Positions 44,027 to 52,730 of a DNA stretch of 64,000 bases are shown piece by piece (the stretch's first letter is position 1; every line of letters starts with the position of its first letter). The notes beneath the pieces were generated by a model. The model was not told the DNA's origin. It did no database searches and saw only the letters and a program-made list of their open reading frames with translations. A program made the position numbers and the translations under genes. The stretch is from Bacillus pinisoli (lineage in GTDB: Bacteria > Bacillota > Bacilli > Bacillales > SA4), in NCBI RefSeq assembly GCF_023036475.1, contig NZ_JAJQKI010000004.1, forward strand, positions 124,001 through 188,000. The letters run 5' to 3'.

Positions 44027-45130
44027 ATGCCTAAGGTTTTATTTTTTCCATTATTACGAATACCTTCTGGTCATCATCAGGTTATTTCCACTATTTCTGA
44101 GCAATTTAACTCAAGTGAAACTCCGATACAATATGAGATTGTTGAACTCCTAAGCTCAACCAACCACCAGATGGAATCCATGATTTCTACAATTTATTTA
44201 AATTGGATTAAGCTTTTCCCTAATTTATATCACTATATTTATAAGACATCTGTATACCGTTCCCTTCATAAGAAAAAACGATACATTCATTATGAGTGGC
44301 TATTCCTCTCTACGATGCAAAAATTAATCGACGATCACCAGCCTGACTATATTATATGTTCTCACGCTCTTCCATCTTATTTAGCCTCTAAGTTAAGAGA
44401 AAAAGGTAAGTGCACAGCATCCATCATTAATATTTATACTGATTTTTTTATCCATCATATATGGGGTACAAAAGAAGTTTCTGCGCATTTCATCTCACTA
44501 CCGACCATGAGAGAATTCTTGCTTAATAAAGGGGTTGCTGAAGAGACGATCTTTCAAACTGGAATACCGATTCACCCGGAGTTTTCAAAGACGTACGTAA
44601 AGGAAGAACGTGATACCGGCTATAAAGTGCTAGTTTCTGGAGGGAGTTTAGGGGTCGGCAAGATTGAGCGTCTGCTATCCAATCTTCCATCAAAAGGGGA
44701 TATTCACTATTACGTTTTATGTGGAAGAAATGAAAAACTTTATACCAAACTAATTAACAAGAATCATCCACGTGTTACTCCTTTTCCCTATATCCATTCA
44801 AAGGAAAAAATGAATATCATCTATCAATCCGTCGATGCCGTTTTAACGAAGCCAGGAGGAGTTACGATTAGTGAATGTCTCTCAAAACGATTGCCGATTT
44901 TTGTCTATGACCACTTACCTGGTCAAGAGAAAATAAATGTTGAAGTATTAGTGAAGGAAGGACTACTTTACTCTTTACCGTTAACAGCAAGTACGGTCTC
45001 ATATGAAGAAAAACTATTGCATCTTTTGAGTTCAGAAGCTTTCTTACATGCCCATCATAAAAGGTTGAACGAGTATCATCAGGAATTAGAACACATTTCC
45101 GTCTTAAGCTATCTTACTCGATCAATGTAA
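44027..45130 (+). CDS. MGDG synthase/MurG-like glycosyltransferase (YkoN-like)
   Basis: A 367-residue GT28-type glycosyltransferase. The N-terminal half carries RIPSGHHQVISTI and QPDYIICSHALPSYLAS; the C-terminal half carries VLVSGGSLGVGKIERLL, YVLCGRNEKLY, and the donor-binding VDAVLTKPGGVTISECLSKRLPIFVYDHLPGQEKINVE. This pattern belongs to the UgtP/MGDG-synthase branch that glycosylates diacylglycerol. ATG 44027 has GAGGAGAAC upstream. It is divergent from the YkoP/YkoQ pair. Confidence 0.88.
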   Translation: MPKVLFFPLLRIPSGHHQVISTISEQFNSSETPIQYEIVELLSSTNHQMESMISTIYLNWIKLFPNLYHYIYKTSVYRSLHKKKRYIHYEWLFLSTMQKLIDDHQPDYIICSHALPSYLASKLREKGKCTASIINIYTDFFIHHIWGTKEVSAHFISLPTMREFLLNKGVAEETIFQTGIPIHPEFSKTYVKEERDTGYKVLVSGGSLGVGKIERLLSNLPSKGDIHYYVLCGRNEKLYTKLINKNHPRVTPFPYIHSKEKMNIIYQSVDAVLTKPGGVTISECLSKRLPIFVYDHLPGQEKINVEVLVKEGLLYSLPLTASTVSYEEKLLHLLSSEAFLHAHHKRLNEYHQELEHISVLSYLTRSM

Positions 45131-45376
45131 AATGTTTTCTTTTAAAATAACTTGTTGAATTTGTATATCTAGTACTTCTCCAGATTGAATATATACAATA
45201 ATTAAGTTTCCATCCAAACTCTTAATGGCAAACGAATCATTAATATATGAAAAAAGCTTAACGCCTAAATCTAGAACAGTTTGAATGATTTGTTGTTCAT
45301 TGATCTCTTCTTTCTGTTGACATGATAATGTAAATCGAACAACGACTTGTTGATTTTGTATCCACGTTCTATACAT
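45122..45376 (-). CDS. Hypothetical protein, 84 residues
   Basis: Starts at ATG 45376 with ATGGAGGAGTGGGCAATT in front (MYRTWIQNQQ). Alternating hydrophobic residues suggest a small beta-rich fold (QQVVVRFTLSCQQ, LDGNLIIVYIQSGEVLDIQIQ). No family recognised. Its stop overlaps the end of the glycosyltransferase gene by 9 bp on the opposite strand. Confidence 0.6.
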   Translation of the reverse strand: MYRTWIQNQQVVVRFTLSCQQKEEINEQQIIQTVLDLGVKLFSYINDSFAIKSLDGNLIIVYIQSGEVLDIQIQQVILKENILH

Positions 45377-45509
45377 AATTGCCCACTCCTCCATAAGAGT
45401 TTTCTATCATCATATGATTGTCTTGGTAAAAGTAGTCGAGCGAATTATGAAGTATACTTTAGAGAAATTGGGCTACTCTAATCTTGATATAGTGAAAGGA
45501 GAGATATAC

Positions 45510-45758
45510 ATGTCAGAGCCATTCAATGATTTAAAACAAGTAGAAATGTCAGTGAAAGCTGCTCAAAAGATGGTCGGTACAGCCACTATGAGCATGGACC
45601 GCGAGCAGTTAGATGAAGCTACTCAAGCTATTCAGGATGCAAGAACTCAGTTATCTCACGCGAGAAATAATGGTACTGGTGTCGATGAAGAGTTTTTACA
45701 CTCTCAAGAAGTTTCGCTTACTCAATGTGAAGAACAATTAAACGAGGCCAAATCATAA
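45510..45758 (+). CDS. DUF2564 family protein
   Basis: 82 residues, all-helical and acidic: FNDLKQVEMSVKAAQKMVG, MSMDREQLDEATQAIQDA, SQEVSLTQCEEQLNEA. This matches what I recall of DUF2564. ATG 45510 follows GAAAGGAGAGATATAC; the longer frame to 45414 lacks a site. A strong terminator follows. Function unknown. Confidence 0.75.
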   Translation: MSEPFNDLKQVEMSVKAAQKMVGTATMSMDREQLDEATQAIQDARTQLSHARNNGTGVDEEFLHSQEVSLTQCEEQLNEAKS

Positions 45759-45761
45759 ATA

Positions 45762-45806
45762 AAAACTTCAGTAGGTAGGTTATTCACTTACCAACTGAAG
45801 TTTTTT
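45762..45806 (+). terminator. Terminator of the DUF2564 gene
   Basis: aaaacttcagt(aggtaggt) and (acttacca)actgaagtttt form a long stem followed by a T-run. Confidence 0.75.
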
Positions 45807-45825
45807 CATTTCACTGTTAGAAAAT

Positions 45826-46002
45826 TTAGGATAGCATTTTTCCGTATTCTTTTAATTTTAAACCAACTGTACATTCCTTAATACAGAACTTATGAGCCTT
45901 ACACTTTCCTTGTTCTTTTTTTAGATAGGCATGGAGAAAGCAATCTTCACAAAACGTATCAAGCAGTTCACTTACTTCCATTATTGTTTTGCTTTGTCTC
46001 AT
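45826..46002 (-). CDS. Small zinc-finger protein (YpeQ-like)
   Basis: A 58-residue gene: ATG at 46002 after AGAGGAGTAGGGAAGG, stop at 45826. The product starts MRQSKTIMEVSELLDTFCED and has four spaced Cys plus His (FCEDCFLHAY, KCKAHKFCIKEC), a plausible zinc site. It lies 16 bp after the RNase H-like gene, matching the B. subtilis ypeP/ypeQ neighbourhood from memory. Role unknown; nucleic-acid binding is plausible. Confidence 0.75.
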   Translation of the reverse strand: MRQSKTIMEVSELLDTFCEDCFLHAYLKKEQGKCKAHKFCIKECTVGLKLKEYGKMLS

Positions 46003-46018
46003 CCTTCCCTACTCCTCT

Positions 46019-46678
46019 CTATTCCGAACGATTAAGATGACTAGATACCATTACTCCTTGAAGAGCTTGTGTAGCTAATTGGTCCGCTTCTCTATTTTCT
46101 TTTCTTGAAATGGCTGTATAAGTAGGTTTAATTCCTAATTCCTTTAGTTTATCTTCAATACGATCTAACCATCTGTTAAACTCATCTTCAAAACATGGCC
46201 ACTCCCCAGATAATTGGTTTAATACAACTTGAGAATCACCTTTAAAGTGAACACCAATATTACGCACACCTAATTCTTCAAGACGAAGAACGGCTTGCCA
46301 AAGGGCAGCATATTCCGCTTCATTATTGTTATCCAATCCATCTAAGACACTGTTTTCTCGAATCCGATAGTCTTGGTTATTCTTTGTATAATAAATTGCA
46401 AGGCCAGCTCCCGCTTTTTTTAACTGTACATCGAATCCACCATCGAAGAATACTTCAATATGATGAGGTTCTTGTTCTACCTCTTTTAGGAGTTTTTCGA
46501 ATTCCTTTTTGGTCCACATCGTATGTTGCTCATCATAGAAAACTATATCCTTGGTCCGACCTGTTTTAAGAAAATCTTCTGCAATCAATAGTGCTTTTTT
46601 AGCTGGTATTGTTTCTGTCGTTAATGTAATTTCTATGTTTTTTGCTGTTTTGTATTTCCATTCTATCCAGACATTCAC
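46019..46678 (-). CDS. RNase H-like protein (YpeP-like)
   Basis: A 219-residue protein with an ~80-residue N-terminal extension and a C-terminal RNase HI fold: first Asp in EVFFDGGFDV, Glu in NNNEAEYAALWQAV, Asp in HFKGDSQVVLNQL, and last Asp in ENREADQLATQA. All four acidic positions are present, so catalysis is possible. It is transcribed divergently from a second, shorter RNase H-like gene and is followed by the zinc-finger gene. Confidence 0.87.
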   Translation of the reverse strand: MNVWIEWKYKTAKNIEITLTTETIPAKKALLIAEDFLKTGRTKDIVFYDEQHTMWTKKEFEKLLKEVEQEPHHIEVFFDGGFDVQLKKAGAGLAIYYTKNNQDYRIRENSVLDGLDNNNEAEYAALWQAVLRLEELGVRNIGVHFKGDSQVVLNQLSGEWPCFEDEFNRWLDRIEDKLKELGIKPTYTAISRKENREADQLATQALQGVMVSSHLNRSE

Positions 46679-46831
46679 CGTCGTTCATCCTCCAAAACCT
46701 TAGTATCTACATTTTCCCATACTTTTTCTTGCTTATTCATTATTCTAAAGATGAATTGTATATTCCTCTTCTATCTATGAAAAATCAGTGTTATAGTATG
46801 TTTCATGAATTATTTATAAGGAGGTTATCGC

Positions 46832-47221
46832 TTGATCGAAGTATATATTGATGGAGCAAGTGCTGGTAACCCTGGTCCTTCTGGAGCCGGTGTCTATATT
46901 AAAGGTAATGGTATACTTGAACATCATTCCATTCCTCTTGGCGTCATGTCCAATCACGAAGCCGAATACTATTCCTTGATTAGAGCATTGGAGATCTGTA
47001 AAGAAAAGCGTTTTTCCATCGTCTCCTTTCGAACAGATTCCCAATTAGTTGATCAAGCCATTGAAAAAGAGTATGTCAAAAACAAACAATATATCCCCCT
47101 ACTTGAAAGAGCATTAGAATTGACGAAAGAATTTGATTTATTCTTTATGAAATGGATTCCTAGTAGCCAAAATGCCATTGCTGATGAGTTAGCGAGAAAA
47201 GCGATCCGTCATCAAAAATAG
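46832..47221 (+). CDS. RNase HI family protein (YpdQ-like)
   Basis: A 129-residue ribonuclease HI domain: VYIDGASAGNPGPSGAGVYI, Glu in SNHEAEYYSLIRAL, Asp in FRTDSQLVDQAI, and the last Asp in NAIADELARKAI. TTG start at 46832 is set by AAGGAGGTTATCGC. The protein should cut RNA in RNA-DNA hybrids, although such short Firmicute versions lacking the basic protrusion can be weak. EamA transporter gene follows 25 bp later. Confidence 0.9.
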   Translation: MIEVYIDGASAGNPGPSGAGVYIKGNGILEHHSIPLGVMSNHEAEYYSLIRALEICKEKRFSIVSFRTDSQLVDQAIEKEYVKNKQYIPLLERALELTKEFDLFFMKWIPSSQNAIADELARKAIRHQK

Positions 47222-47246
47222 ATACAAGAGAAAGGATCACTATAAA

Positions 47247-48164
47247 ATGAAAAAACGATTACTTGCAGATAGTATATTACTATTTGTGGCTTTTGTTTGG
47301 GGGGCAACCTTTGTCCTTGTCCAACAAGCCATATCATTCTTAGAACCGTTTACTTTTAATGCCATTCGTTTCTCCATGGCAGCTGTCATTTTACTCATTT
47401 GGTTCCTTCTATTCAAACGAGAACAACTCCAAGCGGTTAACATAAAATTTCTAATTGCTGGTTTCTTAATAGGTATGAGCCTTTTCTTAGGTTATGCTCT
47501 TCAAACGATGGGATTATTATATACCACCTCATCAAAAGCAGGATTTATTACGGGGTTAAGTGTCGTATTAGTTCCCTTACTTTCTCTTGTCATCCTCAAG
47601 CAGAAACCTCGTACGATTGCTATTACGGGATCCATTATTGCGGCTTTAGGCTTATTTTTACTAACAGTAGGCGACTCATTCTCACTTAACATTGGAGATC
47701 TCTTAGTATTGGGTTGTGCCTTTGCCTTTGCCATGCATATTATTCTAACTGGTAAATATACAAATGAATTTCCTACTTTACTATTAACAATCGGTCAAAT
47801 TATTGGTGTTGCCTTTTTTTCAACGATCGGAGCGCTCTTATTTGAAGATTGGCAAAAAGGATTAAATATCCAAACATTAGTGAAAAGTGAAGTAATTATT
47901 GCACTATTGGTCACGTCTATTCTGGCCACTGCTTTTGCCTTCTTCGCTCAAACAAAGTTACAACAATATACAACACCTACAAGGGTAGCCCTTATATTCG
48001 CTACGGAACCTGTTTTCGCAGCCATCACAGCATTTTTATGGGCCAATGAAAGATTAGGATCTATCGCCATTTTCGGCTGTGTGTTCATCTTTATTGGAAT
48101 GATTTTATCGGAGTGGCCATCAAAGAAAAAGAAGATACAAACGATTGTTAGAAACGCATCTTAA
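47247..48164 (+). CDS. EamA/DMT family transporter
   Basis: A 305-residue membrane protein with ten helices in two EamA repeats. Typical segments are FVWGATFVLVQQAISFLEPF, SSKAGFITGLSVVLVPLLS in the first repeat and FATEPVFAAITAFLWANERL in the second. It is a metabolite or drug exporter of unknown substrate. It lies 25 bp after the RNase H gene, with AGAAAGGATCAC as ribosome site, and is followed by a terminator at 48164-48190. Confidence 0.92.
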   Translation: MKKRLLADSILLFVAFVWGATFVLVQQAISFLEPFTFNAIRFSMAAVILLIWFLLFKREQLQAVNIKFLIAGFLIGMSLFLGYALQTMGLLYTTSSKAGFITGLSVVLVPLLSLVILKQKPRTIAITGSIIAALGLFLLTVGDSFSLNIGDLLVLGCAFAFAMHIILTGKYTNEFPTLLLTIGQIIGVAFFSTIGALLFEDWQKGLNIQTLVKSEVIIALLVTSILATAFAFFAQTKLQQYTTPTRVALIFATEPVFAAITAFLWANERLGSIAIFGCVFIFIGMILSEWPSKKKKIQTIVRNAS

Positions 48165-48194
48165 AACGCTTGGATTTGATCCAAGCGTTTGTTT
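48164..48194 (+). terminator. Terminator of the EamA gene
   Basis: aaacgcttgg and ccaagcgttt pair around atttgat, followed by gtttt. Confidence 0.8.
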
Positions 48195-48290
48195 TGGCTG
48201 GATGCACTCGTTAATCCAATTAAACCTCTTTTCTAAAAGCATAGTTTTAAAATATTATCTATATAAGTAAAAAAAAACTTCAAATAAGAA

Positions 48291-48322
48291 AAACATAGGG
48301 TGATTTTAGTTTCCCTATGTTT
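48291..48322 (-). terminator. Terminator of the 49-residue gene
   Basis: aaacataggg and ccctatgttt pair around a 12-base loop, with a T-rich minus-strand tail, 10 bp past the stop. Confidence 0.7.
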
Positions 48323-48331
48323 TCATACAAA

Positions 48332-48481
48332 TTATTTATCTGTTTGTTTTTGCTTCTTTTTCAAATACTCCGCACGTATTTTTTCAAGTTGCTGCTTTTT
48401 ATCAAATTTGGCAGGCTTCTGCTTTTCGTGAAACTTTGTCACAGCTACCTGACCTTTGGTATCCAATTGATATTTTCCCAC
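48332..48481 (-). CDS. Small basic protein, 49 residues
   Basis: Starts at GTG 48481 (alternative GTG 48490) with GTAGGTGAACAAA upstream. The product begins VGKYQLDTKGQVAVTKFHEK and is rich in Lys/Gln, helical at the C-terminus (LEKIRAEYLKKKQKQ). It looks like a conserved Bacillus small protein but I cannot name a family. A terminator follows immediately. Confidence 0.6.
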   Translation of the reverse strand: MGKYQLDTKGQVAVTKFHEKQKPAKFDKKQQLEKIRAEYLKKKQKQTDK

Positions 48482-48604
48482 TTTGTTCACCTACTTTTCT
48501 GGTCTTTAAAGAGAATCTATTCAACAAATATAATATACCTTTTTTACTGAAGTAAACACTATTACTTTATTGAAGAATTGCCGATAGTTGAAGATAATAT
48601 AGAA

Positions 48605-49111
48605 TTATTTATTATTAATTTTATAATAATATGGTCCACACATTGATTCATGTGTAAGAACATATGTCCAAGAAAAGTTTTTGTCAAATATATATATATC
48701 TTGTTTAGAATCAAAGTCTTCGGCTTTTAATTCAGATGCATTTGAATAAAGAGATACAATTGGATTTCCTTGATACATGATGTAAAGTTCCTCTTTGGCG
48801 ACAGCATTAAAAGCATTTCTGGCTTCTTCTTCCTTTAAGCACTCTTGTTTTTCATAGCTAAATATATGCCACTTGAATTGATCATAATAGATATCTCTTT
48901 TAACGCTTTCACTTATATTCTTAGCAAATGAATAATCCCACTTCTGAATTAGTTCCTCTGATTCTTCTAGATATGAAGTAATTACTCCTTTGTCCTGAAG
49001 GCTTTTATTATGTAGATACTCCTGCTCAATGGACTTAATTGACCAATAAACATTGTTTAATTCATCTTCTGGTAATTTGTCTAGAATTTGATTAATTTTA
49101 TCTCTAATCAT
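48605..49111 (-). CDS. DUF4275 family protein
   Basis: A 168-residue soluble protein (start ATG 49111 after GAAGGAGCTCAAA). Its last part, FDSKQDIYIFDKNFSWTYVLTHESMCGPYYY, is characteristic of DUF4275, whose function is unknown. The first ~40 residues form an extra helix (MIRDKINQILDKLPEDEL). First gene of the long minus-strand accessory region. Confidence 0.7.
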   Translation of the reverse strand: MIRDKINQILDKLPEDELNNVYWSIKSIEQEYLHNKSLQDKGVITSYLEESEELIQKWDYSFAKNISESVKRDIYYDQFKWHIFSYEKQECLKEEEARNAFNAVAKEELYIMYQGNPIVSLYSNASELKAEDFDSKQDIYIFDKNFSWTYVLTHESMCGPYYYKINNK

Positions 49112-49344
49112 TTTGAGCTCCTTCATTGAACTTATTAAAAACATCCATTATCATTCTCTTCTTCTCAAAGAAGGTATTACTCTCTTTTACAATCGCACTC
49201 GTTACTTTAAGTATATTATTCACAAACACTTACCATTGAATTTGATTTTTTTCAGCAAAAGAGAAAAACAAGATGCATATTAACGGGTTTACTGTCGGAA
49301 TGGTATCATTCCGCCCCCCCTTATCTGAGAGCTTTTACATTTTA

Positions 49345-49881
49345 TTAATTAAGTTCATCAATCGTCTTGAATATTCTTGAATAAACTTCTTTTATGTGTT
49401 CATCTGTTTTTTTATCATTATACAAACCGTATTTCCAGCTTTTTAACGACTCATCTTCTTTTAAGTTAAGTACCCCAACAGCATAGCTTTGACCAGCAGT
49501 CCAATTCCAAGACTCATTATATGCTGTTTGTTTTACGGTAAAAGGGATATGATTATTTGCTGATATAAAAAAGAATGGAATTGATGAATTTAGGTAAACG
49601 TCTGCAAATTGGCTTTCAGCAGCCTCTAAAAGATTATTTTCCCTTATAAATACTGCGTCATAAGACTTCAGTTCTTCACTTTCTATTTCATCAAATGAGG
49701 TCTCTGTAAATATCACATGTTCCTCATTTATTTCTGGTGGTTCTCCAACCACTGCAATTTTTAGAGGGTGTCCTTCATACAACTCAAAATCAGAAATTTG
49801 AGTGCAAGCTGTTAGTGCGAATAATAGTATTATCAATATAAAAGATAAATAGATTTTTCCTTTTCTTATATACATATTCAA
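49345..49881 (-). CDS. Lipoprotein of unknown function
   Basis: 178 residues with a lipoprotein signal (LLFALTAC, Cys at ~26). The body contains LKIAVVGEPPEI and YDAVFIRENNLLEAAES, which hints at a periplasmic-binding or response-regulator-like alpha/beta fold, then AGQSYAVGVLNLKEDE. No family certain. GGGGGTTTGAAT upstream of ATG. Surface-exposed. Confidence 0.7.
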   Translation of the reverse strand: MNMYIRKGKIYLSFILIILLFALTACTQISDFELYEGHPLKIAVVGEPPEINEEHVIFTETSFDEIESEELKSYDAVFIRENNLLEAAESQFADVYLNSSIPFFFISANNHIPFTVKQTAYNESWNWTAGQSYAVGVLNLKEDESLKSWKYGLYNDKKTDEHIKEVYSRIFKTIDELN

Positions 49882-49985
49882 ACCCCCATATTTCTTATTG
49901 AAGTATTCCGATAGTTTAAAAGCACTAGTGCATCTGATTATACCAATTATGTAAAATAAATTAATAAGCTATCGAAAGAATTGAT

Positions 49986-50290
49986 CTAGGCATATGGTTT
50001 TATTTCAGTATCATTTTGGTTGTACCAAATACCCTTCATATTTGCATTTGGGCAGCCAGCAATATTTTTTTGAATGTCGTCCCCAACAAATAATACAGTT
50101 TCCGGATGGTACGTTAAGCTTAGTTATTGCCAATTCAAATATGCGTTTGTCGGGTTACTAAACCCCACTTCTTCAGAAATAAATATTAAATCAAAACAAG
50201 TATCTAAATTAGTATTAAATATTTTAGCTTTTTGTCTCTGAGTTAAGCCGTTTGTTATAATCGCAATTCTTACATCTATAAGCGGTCTAA
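49986..50290 (-). pseudogene. HAD-superfamily hydrolase remnant (YjjG type)
   Basis: Across one frame with a stop, the C-terminal half of a HAD phosphatase can be read: VRIAIITNGLTQRQKAKIF (motif II region), then FISEEVGFSNPTNAYLNW, a stop, and VLFVGDDIQKNIAGCPNANM followed by KGIWYN. The N-terminal motif I is absent and an in-frame stop lies at ~50122. A decayed gene. Confidence 0.75.
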
Positions 50291-50424
50291 TCACTCTTCG
50301 TTAGAGAAAAAGGTGACAAAGAAAGAGAGGATTATTTTAACATTCGCTGCTATTGTTGCTCACAACACTCTCGCACCCGTTTGTGAAACTAAACATTATG
50401 GTGATAATTTAAGAAAGTAATCTC

Positions 50425-50775
50425 TTATTTCTTTTGGTACTCTTCAACTGCAAGAACTTTTACCTTTTGAGTGCCTTCTTTACCTGGTGAAGTCATTATC
50501 AGATAAGATTTTTCATCGTATTCAAACAAGGTAAATTGGCTTATACTGTTTGCTTGTTTATCCGTTCCATTGATAAATTCAAAATCTGTTTCCTTAAAAT
50601 TAGCCTCGTATCCTTTCAACATTATACTTTGTGCCTCTTCAAAATCATCCGCATAAGAAATAGATTGATACAGGTCCAATGAATTTTTAGGTTTGATAAA
50701 ATGGAAATAATAATTAACCACAATTAGAATAACAAAAACCATAATGCCAATTATTAACTCATTTTTAAATGACAT
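50425..50775 (-). CDS. Membrane-anchored hypothetical protein
   Basis: 116 residues from ATG 50775 (GAGAGGTTGAGTAAA upstream). One N-terminal transmembrane helix (~6-24) is followed by a small soluble domain with YDEKSYLIMTSPGKEGTQKVKVL. Probably extracytoplasmic. No family recognised. Confidence 0.65.
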   Translation of the reverse strand: MSFKNELIIGIMVFVILIVVNYYFHFIKPKNSLDLYQSISYADDFEEAQSIMLKGYEANFKETDFEFINGTDKQANSISQFTLFEYDEKSYLIMTSPGKEGTQKVKVLAVEEYQKK

Positions 50776-50932
50776 TTTACTCAACCTCTCGATTGTTCCA
50801 CCTCACTTTTCAAATGGATTTATCATAAATAAAAAATGAACTGCTCTTTCACTAAACTTTCCCGTTTATATAATAATAAAGATATTAATATAATCTCTTA
50901 GGAGCATGACACTTGCAGTGTTGGCAACTTAT

Positions 50933-51292
50933 TTAAAAAGCTATTATTAATATAAGACCTGCAATACCCCCAATAATGAGTATTGCCGATACTAGGTCAT
51001 TTACAGTTGGTTTATCTAATAAACCATTCCGATTTAATTTCGAAATAATAATATAAATTACAATAATACTGACAATTGGTTCAACAGTTTCTCTAAGGAA
51101 ATATTCGTGACCTATAAATAAGTAGTTAATTCGTATGAAAGTCCCAAGCAAAATCATTACAAGAAAAAATTTGAGTGGGAAATTCTTTTTGTAACTACCT
51201 ATTGTCACCCCTTTCTTGTTAAGAAATGATACAACTAAGATTATGATTGCTATAGCAAAGAACATTTCTAAATAATGTATTAGGTAACTCAT
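50933..51292 (-). CDS. Four-helix membrane protein
   Basis: 119 residues with four hydrophobic helices (about 5-25, 38-58, 70-88 and 100-118). The length and layout recall PsiE-like small membrane proteins, but no diagnostic motif is seen. Start ATG 51292 with AAGGTGATTAAT. Confidence 0.6.
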   Translation of the reverse strand: MSYLIHYLEMFFAIAIIILVVSFLNKKGVTIGSYKKNFPLKFFLVMILLGTFIRINYLFIGHEYFLRETVEPIVSIIVIYIIISKLNRNGLLDKPTVNDLVSAILIIGGIAGLILIIAF

Positions 51293-51477
51293 ATTAATCA
51301 CCTTATTTATTAGTCGTTTTAAGGATAGTCAAGGTTTTTCCTACTTAGCTGTTGGGACCATAAAAAGGCTCGCTAATAAGCAATCCACGTTCTTTCGTTC
51401 ATGCACCTCATTAGTCTACACCAATCCAAACAAAAGCAAGAATAGATCTTTATCATGATTACTGTTATTGTCAGTTG

Positions 51478-51600
51478 TTATTTTTTCTTAAAAAGTTGAT
51501 ATACAACGTATCCAATAAGTAAGATTATCAGCAAAACAACGGTAATAGGTAAGAAAGCAGTTATAAACGAAAAATATGAAGTAGACTCCTCTACGTGCAT
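51478..51600 (-). CDS. 40-residue single-span membrane protein
   Basis: ATG 51600 follows AAAGGAGATTAAAA. The peptide starts MHVEESTSYFSFITAF, has one strong transmembrane segment, and ends in a Lys cluster (FKKK) giving a cytoplasmic C-terminus. A good ribosome site and clean topology support it. Confidence 0.55.
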   Translation of the reverse strand: MHVEESTSYFSFITAFLPITVVLLIILLIGYVVYQLFKKK

Positions 51601-51658
51601 TTTTAATCTCCTTTATTAATTTAGTGGGTTAATATTATCTCTACAAAACATTCTCTAA

Positions 51659-52025
51659 TCATTCTTGTACAATCTTACTGATCTCTTGGCACAAGGAGCG
51701 ACTACTTCTCAACAGTCGCACCTCTAACTTTTTAGTCAGATCAACCTCTTTACCGTTATCCCATACATATATGAGAAGTTCTAATTCAGCACCTAACATT
51801 TTAATCATCCCTGAACGAAGGAATAATTTTGCACCGTAATACTCATAGAAGAAACGAGTATTGTTACATTCTAATACTTCAACAAAAACTTTATTGAACT
51901 CCTACTCTCGAAATTGGTGAAATAGCTGCTTCATTGGCTCTTTCCCAATCACTTTTCCTTGAAATTCTTCCAATAGATAAATAGATGGTAAGTCACCAGA
52001 GTTGTCAAAGTTGATTTCAACTCAC
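51659..52025 (-). pseudogene. GNAT acetyltransferase remnant
   Basis: The minus strand reads IYLLEEFQGKVIGKEPMKQL, then a stop, then NKVFVEVLECNNTRFFYEYY and GAKLFL, followed by a helix ending YVWDNGKE. This is the acetyl-CoA loop and C-terminal part of a GNAT with the usual R/QGxGxG motif changed (QGKVIGK). The N-terminal half is missing and an in-frame stop interrupts it. Confidence 0.7.
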
Positions 52026-52067
52026 CGTTAATGCAGTAAGAAATGTGATTTTAATAGGGGATAATTC

Positions 52068-52259
52068 TTAGAAAGAATCAATAAATTTTGCGGTAACATA
52101 ACCCATATAGATAATTAAATAGGTTATTGAGACTATAAAAGAATATTTCAGAAAATGTTTAAGAAAACGATTCCCATTTATAAAGTCTTTTACATTACTA
52201 TCAAAAAAATATGTTAATAGTAAACTAGAACAAATAATAAAATAAAAAAATACAAACAA
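52068..52259 (-). CDS. Two-helix small membrane protein
   Basis: 63 residues if started at TTG 52259, which has GGAGGTGTTACGA just upstream. Two hydrophobic helices (about 2-20 and 38-57). No family recognised. Confidence 0.5.
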   Translation of the reverse strand: MFVFFYFIICSSLLLTYFFDSNVKDFINGNRFLKHFLKYSFIVSITYLIIYMGYVTAKFIDSF

Positions 52260-52430
52260 TCGTAACACCTCCAAATAAAGTTAGTACCCTGTAGTTGAAG
52301 AAGGTAAAAATACCCTAGCTGAGTTATCTTTAAATAAATCTACAAGACATATGTTGTACACCTATGCTTCTGACATTTTTATCTTCTTCCATTGTGAATT
52401 CATTTCAAAAAATGAAACCAAAAAGACTAT

Positions 52431-52730
52431 CTATAGAAAACCATTATTAAAGGATATGCCAGAAGATGATTGCCCTCCTAGAATTGTGAATAGCCCCATT
52501 AAAAATAAAATATAGATGGTTGAGAAAACTTGCCATTTAAATATATCTTCATTGTTTCTTTCTCTGTACTTCTTGTACAACAGACTAAATAGGAATAGTC
52601 CAAATATAAATGTGATCAGTAAACCTTCTGGCAAAATGCCCGCAAGTGGAATATTAGGGAAATAGTCATAAACAAATAAAATTGTAATAGCCAAAACAAT
52701 GATAAATTCAATTGGTTTTAAAAGTTTCAT
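52431..52730 (-). CDS. Three-helix membrane protein
   Basis: 99 residues with hydrophobic segments at about 7-22, 32-52 and 68-88. AAGGGGTTATTCT precedes the ATG. The start lies inside the 3' end of the GNAT gene (23 bp overlap), so the two are co-transcribed. Function unknown. Confidence 0.65.
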   Translation of the reverse strand: MKLLKPIEFIIVLAITILFVYDYFPNIPLAGILPEGLLITFIFGLFLFSLLYKKYRERNNEDIFKWQVFSTIYILFLMGLFTILGGQSSSGISFNNGFL

